Below, piece after piece: positions 58,401 to 64,000 of a stretch of 64,000 nt of DNA. Both the position numbers and the translations under genes were made by a program. Under the pieces are notes generated by a model. The model searched no databases. It was not told where the DNA came from and saw only the letters and a program-made list of their open reading frames with translations. Each line of letters opens with the position of its first letter. The stretch's first letter is position 1. The DNA is from Endomychus coccineus (lineage: Eukaryota > Arthropoda > Insecta > Coleoptera > Endomychidae), in contig OY294070.1 of NCBI GenBank assembly GCA_958510875.1, positions 118,462,703-118,526,702 of the forward strand, in the 5' to 3' direction.

Positions 58401-59756
58401 CCTATGTCGGTACATAACGCATTCACCAATTTTATATCAGGTTTGCATCACTTGAAAGACATAAAAATTCCTCGCAAAGTCATATCACACTCGGTCAATA
58501 TCTTCGCAGAGCTTCATGGCTTTTGCGACGCCTCCCAGCAAGGTTACGGGGCGGCCGTATACTTAAGATCAGCGGATGATGTAGGGAATTATAATATTAG
58601 TCTTATGTGCTCAAAATCGCGAGTTGCACCACTGAAACAGATTACTCTACCGCGGCTGGAATTATGCGGGTCTCTACTACTCGCGCGGTTAATTTCAAAG
58701 GTGCGCAAAAACATATCAATCAATATCGTACGTGAAATTCTGTGGACCGACTCAAGTATCGTTTTGGCCTGGATTAATACACCTGCACAGTCTTTAAACA
58801 TTTTTGTTGGAAATCGGATTTCAGAAATTACATCCTTAACGGCACCTACAGATTGGCGACATGTCCGTTCAGAACAAAACGCAGCAGATATTTTGAGCAG
58901 AGGGGCACACCCCTCCGATATTATTGATAGTTCAATATGGTTTAGCGGACCGGAGTTTCTAAAATACCCGGAAAATAAATGGCCTAGATCGCATTTAAAT
59001 CTGAACATTCACGAACTACCTGAGAAAAGGAAACCCATAATTCTGTGTCACACAAACACGTGGTCAACAACTCTTTTAAATAAATATTCCAATTTTAGTA
59101 AATTACAAAAAGTTGTAGCTTGGCTAAACAGATTCGTAAACAATTGTAGGAATCTCAATAAAACACGAACTCCTGTTCTAAGTTCAAAGGATCTCAATAA
59201 TGCAACTATCACAATATGTCGCATTGTGCAACAAACTGATTTTGGTACTGATTGGGCATATATGAATAATGACAAGCCGCTTCCGAACAATTCAAAATTA
59301 CTTTCTTTAAGTCCGTTCATGGACGAATACAGACTTATACGCGTCGGGGGCAGATTGAAAAACGCCGACATTGATAATGACGTAAAATACCCAATTTTAC
59401 TACCCAAAAATAATGCAGTTTCCAAATTATTAGTGAAACATGTACATGAGAGTCAACTACATGCGGGCCCCCAGGCCACTTTGGCCGCCCTTCGCCAAAG
59501 ATTTTGGATCATTTCTGCTAGAAGTGTCATACGTCATACCTTACACTATTGCCAACCATGTTTCAAGGTTAATCCGACAAAGACGGAATTCAAAATGGGT
59601 AATCCCCAGAGTGCAAGCGGCGCGGCCGTTCATAACTACCGGAGTAGATTACGCAGGACCTATTCAAGTGAAGGAATCACGTGGACGAGGCAAGCGACTG
59701 ATAAAGGCCTATATTGTACTATTCGTCTGCTTTGCGACAAAAGCCATCCATATTGA
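55419..59756 (+). CDS. BEL/Pao gag-pol polyprotein (truncated by frameshift in integrase)
   Basis: The start is the ATG at 55419. Residues ~1-120 are rich in charged residues and probably coiled coil. ~125-295 match the gag region found in BEL elements (FSGNYKDWTNCENCF, AWEILEKRF). ~325-405 hold zinc knuckles (CVYCKSSKHIIHQC, CVNCLRNNHVVQNC, CRVCNEMHH). The aspartic protease follows at ~445 (AFLDPGSMSN, DPGS in place of the common DTG/DSG). The RT has FDASAKTSNG, ADITKMYRQI and FYMDDLLGG (near 57990). RNase H begins LHGFCDASQQGYGAAVY and continues with LPRLELCG and WTDSSIVLAW. The integrase HHCC finger starts HESQLHAGP and ends HYCQPC. About residue 1395, near 59600, the frame shifts and the tail to 59756 is out of frame. 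The rest of the integrase continues in another frame. Confidence 0.95.
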   Translation: MTRIDEVRNIILTINEKLSRVDEYVQSFNPENDSISRLKARQEILQGLRKEFEQTQYEFETLDSKTQQAKLDHRESRVEFENKYCDLMGDIMDIIDSSQTKLAAAKSLNHDKREILPNLPVLNLKAFSGNYKDWTNCENCFKSVIDENKSLNNRQKLQYLKSCLREEALRAIESLSISEENYVKAWEILEKRFKNTRLIVQDHVTSILNVASINKSTCTLLRELLDTVITNIAALKTLTIPVESWDALIVPIISEKLDYNSKREWQASLDNTVPTYNQLIKFLEKRCTVLESLNSITNKSNNQFNNNQKSIYNKRTVTNIASVDQKRNVCVYCKSSKHIIHQCQEFLNLSVQNKIERIRHLKLCVNCLRNNHVVQNCRITRKCRVCNEMHHTLLHEEITENQIQTTVNNHSFHKRESTNSVLLATAVVLIKDHNNRYQSCRAFLDPGSMSNCITKAMCKKLRLRLSNENYEIRGLNDTVSTSSQSALVDLKSRFNAYAANEIKCIVVEKITESLPLVTINPASLQIPENLQLADPRFYDSANIDLLIGGDLFWSLLCIGQVSLPRGIILQKTHFGFIAAGPYKDTDVLNCPAIKSTSCNLSVSTDKALEEQVTKFWEIESTGTEPNAKLVLSSEQMQCETHFKSTTTRDTSGAFVIKLPKKGNAIDIGESKNQAVKRFYNLERKFLKDEQYKFRYSKFIQEYLELGHMKILETIPGENKLYLPHHAVHKESSTSTKLRVVFDASAKTSNGTSLNDHLMCGPVIQRDLFSIILEFRTFQYALNADITKMYRQIRMHDEDANYQLILWRDNPNSSLQTYQLLTLTYGTKPASFIATRCLEELAILNAEKYPKAIHILRNNFYMDDLLGGANSISELIQIRDDLIGILKQGQFDLRKFNSNNIAIIPKNSNSNEYSDVDLNKGENTKILGLSWNSRSDTLKYDLNLNTIPKKVTKRIILSVISRIFDPLGLIGPIIMKAKIILQHLWSLKLGWDESVPMSVHNAFTNFISGLHHLKDIKIPRKVISHSVNIFAELHGFCDASQQGYGAAVYLRSADDVGNYNISLMCSKSRVAPLKQITLPRLELCGSLLLARLISKVRKNISINIVREILWTDSSIVLAWINTPAQSLNIFVGNRISEITSLTAPTDWRHVRSEQNAADILSRGAHPSDIIDSSIWFSGPEFLKYPENKWPRSHLNLNIHELPEKRKPIILCHTNTWSTTLLNKYSNFSKLQKVVAWLNRFVNNCRNLNKTRTPVLSSKDLNNATITICRIVQQTDFGTDWAYMNNDKPLPNNSKLLSLSPFMDEYRLIRVGGRLKNADIDNDVKYPILLPKNNAVSKLLVKHVHESQLHAGPQATLAALRQRFWIISARSVIRHTLHYCQPCFKVNPTKTEFKMGNPQSASGAAVHNYRSRLRRTYSSEGITWTRQATDKGLYCTIRLLCDKSHPY

Positions 59757-60573
59757 AATAGTGACTGACTTATCAACCGAAGAATTTCTCGCGGCTTTCC
59801 GTCGATTTATGAGTAGACAAGGTTATCCTCGCGATATTTATAGCGACAATGGCACTAACTTTATCGGGGCAAAAAATGAATTGAAGGAAGTGTCAATGTT
59901 TCTGAAAAATCATCACGACCATGTCGCAAATAGTCTATTAAATCATAACATTAATTGGCATCTAATACCACCAAAGGCACCTCATATGGGAGGCCTCTGG
60001 GAGTCGAATATTAAGTGCATGAAAAAACATTTAAAGAAAGTATTAGGCGATTCTCATTTAACTTTGTCCGAAATGTATACGTTGTTAGTGCGAATCGAAG
60101 CCTGTTTGAATTCCAGACCGTTAATACCTTTAACTTCTGATCCCAATGACCTTCAAGTCCTTACCCCGGGTCACTTCCTTATTGGAGAGCCACTAACAGC
60201 ACTTCCAGAGTACGATCTCCAAGAAATTCCGCTAAACCGCCTGTCCCGGTGGCAATTGGTCGAGAGACTCCGTAAACATTATTGGTCACGATGGACCCGA
60301 GAATATTTAACCAATCTACAAGCTCGCACCAAATGGTATCACAACAAGCCAAGTAAAAACCTCATGGGATCCATGGTGATTCTTGTTGAAGACAACCTGC
60401 CACCACTGTCATGGAAAATGGGAAGGATCTGCGATGTGCACCCAGGAAATGATGGTCATGTACGAGTAGTCAGCGTAAAAACTGCTCAAGGGGTAGTCAA
60501 GCGTTCCGTGGGGAAGGTGTGCCTCATACCGGTAGAAGACAATTTGTGGTCCAGTGATAGTGACAGTGCTTAG
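59600..60573 (+). pseudogene. BEL/Pao integrase catalytic core and C-terminus (out of frame with gag-pol)
   Basis: This continues the polyprotein in the next frame after a small indel around 59598-59610. The frame is technically open from 59440, but the part before 59600 is a shadow of the upstream frame. It contains TTGVDYAGPIQV (first catalytic Asp), YSDNGTNFIGA (second Asp) and PHMGGLWESNIKCMKK (catalytic Glu). Then come ACLNSRPLIPL, LTPGHFLIGEPL and the C-terminal DUF5641-like region ending at the stop at 60573. All three catalytic residues are kept. Only the frameshift breaks the element, and it could be a recent mutation, a sequencing indel, or (less likely) a programmed shift. Confidence 0.9.
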
Positions 60574-60881
60574 ACGCTGAAATTGCGGCGCGAAAGAGTG
60601 TTTCGATAACCAAAGTGTTATAGAACTCATACATAATGTATGTCTATTGTATATATGCATCATCTTTTATACGTTTACTAACTCTAATGTATGTCTATTG
60701 TACATATGTATTATTCTTTGAACAGTTGCTGACATTTTTTAACCTTGATGATGTGTTATAATGCTCTTCTTATAAGTGTCATATGCGTATATTGTATTGT
60801 ATTGGTATATCGCAGGGAGAAATTTGAATACAAATGCATATTGTGGATTGTTGAAAGCTTATTAGCTTCAAGGGGGCAGTA

Positions 60882-61094
60882 TGTATGATCTACACAATCT
60901 TGATGGGACAGCTCCCACCCTCATGCCATTTTCTACCTGCTAGGGTAGCTTGTTTGATAGTTTGTAAGTGAAATAGAACAAGATATTATATTCCTGAACG
61001 TTATAGAGTTAAGAAGTAAGTTATTTGTAATAAAGTGAAAATAAGCAAGTGTTTGAGTTTCAATCAACAACATTCGACCTACGGTCACAATTCA
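60882..61094 (+). repeat. BEL/Pao 3' LTR (213 bp)
   Basis: It matches the 5' LTR base for base apart from CGGTCACAATTCA in place of CGGTCAATTCA (a 2-bp CA insertion). It is preceded by the purine tract AAGGGGGCAG and followed by CTCTT, the target duplication. Confidence 0.95.
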
Positions 61095-61169
61095 CTCTTT
61101 TTACTAAAATTCATATTATTTTTTAAACCGCGTATACGACTGAAAAAATGTAATATCCATATTTCTCTA

Positions 61170-61493
61170 TATTTCAAAACTGTTCATTTTATCACAAACT
61201 GTTGTAAATAGAAGTTGTTCAGCATCCAATGTTCCATAAAATTATCAAATCCGAATTTCCAATTTTCTAAAGATTTTCCACTTTTCCGGTCAATATTTAT
61301 TTTCTTTTTCTTGATAATTATTCATGAAAAACTGATACTTTTATAAAAAATATGGAGTTTAAAATTTTTATTCCATTCATGTACAATGTATTATATGGCT
61401 TTTCCTATCTATGTGGAAAATCTTTGGAAAATTGGAAACTCTGATATGTTAATTTTCACAACATTATCTGATAAAATGAACAGTTTTGAAATA
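61170..61493. repeat. Internal inverted repeat within the palindromic element
   Basis: The 24-bp stretch at 61170-61193 is exactly complementary to 61470-61493. Further inner matches are CCAATTTTCTAAAGATTTTC near 61258 against GAAAATCTTTGGAAAATTGG near 61415. The arms are about 120 bp. It may be a separate small foldback nested in the right part of the older element. Confidence 0.7.
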
Positions 61494-61815
61494 GGTATAG
61501 AAAAATTTTGTCGAAAAAAGAAGAAAAATCCTATATAATTGCATGAAAATATGTGAATATATGAGATACGTTTGGAAAATTTTTGTTGATTATCACTTTA
61601 TACATTATATGTATGCTCTACCACATTAAATCAACGATATTTTCACGTCTAGTAACATATTTCCTATATAACAAGCGCGTAATTCATCCCTCCTGTGGAA
61701 AAAACGAAGCAAAATTTTGAAATTCAAATAGTGCATTCTCATAGGAAATTTGACGCTGAACAACTTTTGACATATGTTTTCGGATACCAAAACCTATACT
61801 TTGGTATAGTTTGTT

Positions 61816-62268
61816 CTATGCAAAACTACTATTTTGATTGGACTATATAGACATGTTCGGCCAGGTCTCGTGGTGGAATAACACTAACGAAATGTCTAAT
61901 ATTTTCTAGACGGGCAATGATTATGGAAATGCTTCGTGAAATTCTTCACACTTGACAAGTCATTGTCTACATGATATTTCTGAACAACTACCAACTTGAT
62001 GAAATTTTGTTTCTCAAGAAGAAAGTTACTGTCTACATGATATTTCGGAATTACTACCCCATCCACTTTCCCAACCATTAAAACAGAAAACTAGCTATCT
62101 GATAAAATTTCGCACACTTCAACTCCAAAATGAGATATCAAAATAGTAATGTATGTTGCAAGGACGTAAAATGACTCATTAAAACACAAGTTCAGATGTT
62201 CACGGACGAGGCGAGGAAGAGTCGAATCTCTGATTGAGTACATTATTACAATTTTACTGTCACGTGTC
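61816..62268. other. Unassigned stretch
   Basis: No recognisable gene. GTCTACATGATATTTC occurs twice (near 61967 and 62031) as a short direct repeat. Confidence 0.45.
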
Positions 62269-62276
62269 GTCAAATG

Positions 62277-63941
62277 CAGTGACGGCTCGTGAATTTTTGA
62301 GAGAGGAGGCTGGACATAAAACGTTTTTGTAAAAATATACTCTATTCACAGCCTTTTAACCTTTGCACAGCGACCGTACCAGCTACTTCAGTGACAAAAT
62401 TAATTGTTACCCAGCAAGAACCAACGTGGAGGTATAGAGTTTCTCTTGCCAAAAATATTTTGCTCGTTTTTTGTCTTTTATTTTTTTTGGATTTTTAATA
62501 TTTTTTCTTTTTTTTGGAATTTTACATATTTTGTTTTTTTTTATTAATTTTATTAACTTTTTTTATATATTAACGGAATTCTACGGTCTTTAGTTTGCGA
62601 AAAATGATCAATAATATTATCAAAGAATGTATCATTTTGTTTTAAGTGTTTTACAATCTTTTTCAATAGATATTAAACTAACATTGTATAAACGATTTTG
62701 GCCAATTGTATTTGGCATGTAAGTTTTAATTCGTTTGAGAGTAGAAGATGATCTCTCCACCGATGCCGACGTGACAGGAATGGTGACTGTCAAACAAAGT
62801 AGTTTATAAAACTGAGGTAAAACTTGTTGCAAATCATTGTCATATATTTTATCATATCGGCGTGAATGACGAACTGGCCTAAAATGTCTTTATCCGAGTA
62901 TATAACGCATAATTCATTGTGCAGTGCTATTTTATCAGAAAATTTATATTTTAGAACTAAGTTATACAAAAAACTCCAATTCATTTAAATCGGAAAATCG
63001 AATCTCAATTTGACCTTTAATAAATAGTATCTAAAATTTCATAAAAAAAGTGTTTATAATGTAGTTTCTTGTCTACCAAATTATTTGTTTTCCTCCTTTA
63101 ACAATATTCTGTTTACCGGTTAATTTATACTTAATACTCGATGTAATATGTTCCTGCGATTTTTCATGTCTGTCTATACCACGAGCTAAATTTTTCAAAT
63201 CATCATAACCCGAGTGCCCCCAACATGAAGTTGTATCAGATGTAAATAGCAAGCCATACCAGTAATATAATTTATTGTGTACCTCAGATCCCGTTAACCA
63301 TAAATATTTTTTACAATTATCAGTATCAAATGATCGATTTTGAAACATAGGTACTTGTCATCACTAATCTTTTCAGCAACTAAATCACTACTCATTTTAA
63401 CGTTTAATAACCAAAGAACTCTTTGTTAATAACTCAAAAAACACTTTTATCATATGTTAATCCACTAGATGGATTTTCTAAAAGGCAGACACTAACTCAC
63501 TAACACTCATTTTAAATTCACAACAGACAACAATCTAACCTTACTTCGCGTGGCGTGACAACACATAAACAAGCACTGACTGACCTACTCAGCAGTCGGC
63601 AGGAAACACGTGTCGTATTTCATAGATTGCGAGCGGCTGCCGCAGGCTAGCCTCCAGAGGCTGTTGCCATTTTCGCTGATTCAGCCTATTTGGCGATCGG
63701 ACTGCTCGGAAAAACGGCTACTGCGTTGAACAACACATGCTCAGCGTTTGAGATATATAGAGAGTCTAGCCTCTGGCCACTGTTGCCAGATTAAAAATAA
63801 CTACTGAGAACGGGGAATTAATTGTAAAATTTTAAAAATTATCAGAGAAACAGGAAATAAAATGGAGAATGATTATTAAGATAAATGATAAATTGCTGAG
63901 GAGGCTGAACCTCCTTAGCCTCCTTCGAGGAGCCGCCACTG
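62277..63941 (-). mobile_element. hAT transposon copy 4 (1.67 kb, same deletion as copy 3)
   Basis: The ends are CAGTGACGGCTCGTGAA (one substitution against the other copies) and GAGGAGCCGCCACTG, with the perfect 8-bp duplication GTCAAATG (62269-62276 and 63942-63949). On the minus strand, 63348-63073 encodes the finger region and reaches the junction KQNIVKGGKQIIW, the same as in copy 3. The dimerisation part follows to about 62590. The region just before the finger (63360-63520) contains a duplicated and shuffled version of the transposase start. Confidence 0.95.
62585..63400 (-). pseudogene. hAT transposase remnant of copy 4
   Basis: The finger region (NKLYYWYGLLF, TTSCWGHSG, DRHEKSQEH) has lost one conserved Cys of the first pair and reads WYG for WYC. 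After the shared deletion junction, separate frames give ALHNELCVIYSDKDILGQF and TIPVTSASVERSSSTLKRIK, the last with the catalytic Glu. The first two catalytic Asp blocks are deleted. It is a dead, non-autonomous copy. Confidence 0.85.
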
Positions 63942-64000
63942 GTCAAATGTTTCATTTGACTAAAATAACGAATTTTAAATTTTAATATGTATTGCCTGAA

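Larger units (their letters stand above)
54815..61094 (+). mobile_element. BEL/Pao LTR retrotransposon, near-intact (6.28 kb)
   Basis: 5' LTR 54815-55025, primer-binding site at 55026, gag-pol 55419-60573, purine tract near 60870-60879 (AAGGGGGCAG), 3' LTR 60882-61094. The 5-bp target duplication is CTCTT (54810-54814 and 61095-61099). The two LTRs are identical except for an extra CA in the 3' copy. Domain order gag, protease, RT, RNase H, integrase with an HHCC finger is that of BEL/Pao. There is no envelope gene: only ~300 bp separate the pol stop and the 3' LTR. One frameshift lies in the integrase region. Confidence 0.97.
54130..61815. mobile_element. Older palindromic DNA element interrupted by the BEL/Pao insertion
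   Basis: AACAAACTATACCAAAGT at 54130-54147 has its exact complement at 61798-61815. A further 22-bp perfect inverted match lies at 54300-54321 and 61125-61146. Next to it, the left arm 54322-54430 is complementary to 54715-54814 joined to 61100-61124, which are contiguous once the BEL element and one target duplication are discounted. So a palindrome with arms of about 130-150 bp existed before the retrotransposon inserted. The right part holds a further inverted repeat (61170-61193 with 61470-61493). There is no transposase. Superfamily unknown, since no target duplication was identified. Confidence 0.7.

Noticed and set aside
57125..59425. Four long minus-strand open frames inside the BEL/Pao element
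   Set aside because: They are shadows of the strongly supported plus-strand gag-pol frame.
60574..60881. Envelope gene after BEL/Pao pol
   Set aside because: The space is only about 300 bp and has no open frame, so the element has no envelope.
1..64000. CRISPR arrays, bacterial operons, tRNA genes or other prokaryotic features
   Set aside because: No regularly spaced short repeats, ribosome-binding sites, compact operons or tRNA-like folds were seen. The content is eukaryotic.

Overview
The window is AT-rich eukaryotic DNA that looks like a repeat-dense, gene-poor stretch of an insect genome. The evidence is its mobile-element set: a BEL/Pao LTR retrotransposon, jockey-type LINEs, LINEs with an RNase H domain and C-terminal zinc knuckle, Penelope-like elements (PLEs) with GIY-YIG endonucleases, TTF-finger hAT transposons, and Tc1/mariner elements. 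I found no convincing host protein-coding gene and no tRNA or rRNA gene. The species cannot be named from this sequence alone.

Layout. 0-2.9 kb: a LINE RNase H fragment and a decayed hAT transposase. 3.1-3.8 kb: a satellite-like array of ~140-bp units arranged head-to-head, forming a long hairpin. 4.6-10.1 kb: two copies of a long-armed foldback DNA element with TTA target duplications, plus two PLE copies of different families. 11.5-14.4 kb: two Tc1/mariner relics and a third PLE copy. 15.8-19 kb: a LINE RNase H piece and two more PLE pieces on the minus strand. 19.0-21.7 kb: a 5'-truncated, frameshifted jockey-type LINE. 22.5-23.2 kb: two LINE 3' ends joined end to end. 23.4-26.2 kb: the longest hAT copy. 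27.9-29.8 kb: a LINE tail and an internally deleted mariner. 30.2-32.1 kb: a second hAT copy. 34-35.3 kb: an RNase H LINE. 35.9-39.9 kb: the most intact LINE, with ORF1 and ORF2. 41 kb: a Gypsy-type integrase relic. 46.1-47.7 kb: a Tc1/mariner element with ~450-bp inverted ends. 50-51 kb: an RNase H fragment and a 165-bp tandem repeat. 51.2-52.9 kb: a third hAT copy. 54.8-61.1 kb: a nearly intact BEL/Pao element nested inside an older palindromic element. 62.3-63.9 kb: a fourth hAT copy.

How the parts relate. The youngest events appear to be the BEL/Pao insertion (two LTRs that differ only by a CA dinucleotide, 5-bp target duplication, one frameshift in pol) and the hAT family (four copies, each with a perfect 8-bp target duplication). 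hAT copies 3 and 4 share one internal deletion, so they look like a non-autonomous subfamily mobilised by transposase made elsewhere. Most other elements are old, truncated and on both strands. The overall picture is a transposon graveyard with recent insertions, such as pericentromeric DNA or a candidate piRNA-producing locus. No new cellular system is evident. The most unusual items are the foldback elements, the head-to-head satellite, the hammerhead-like motifs in PLE tails and the nested palindrome split by the BEL element.
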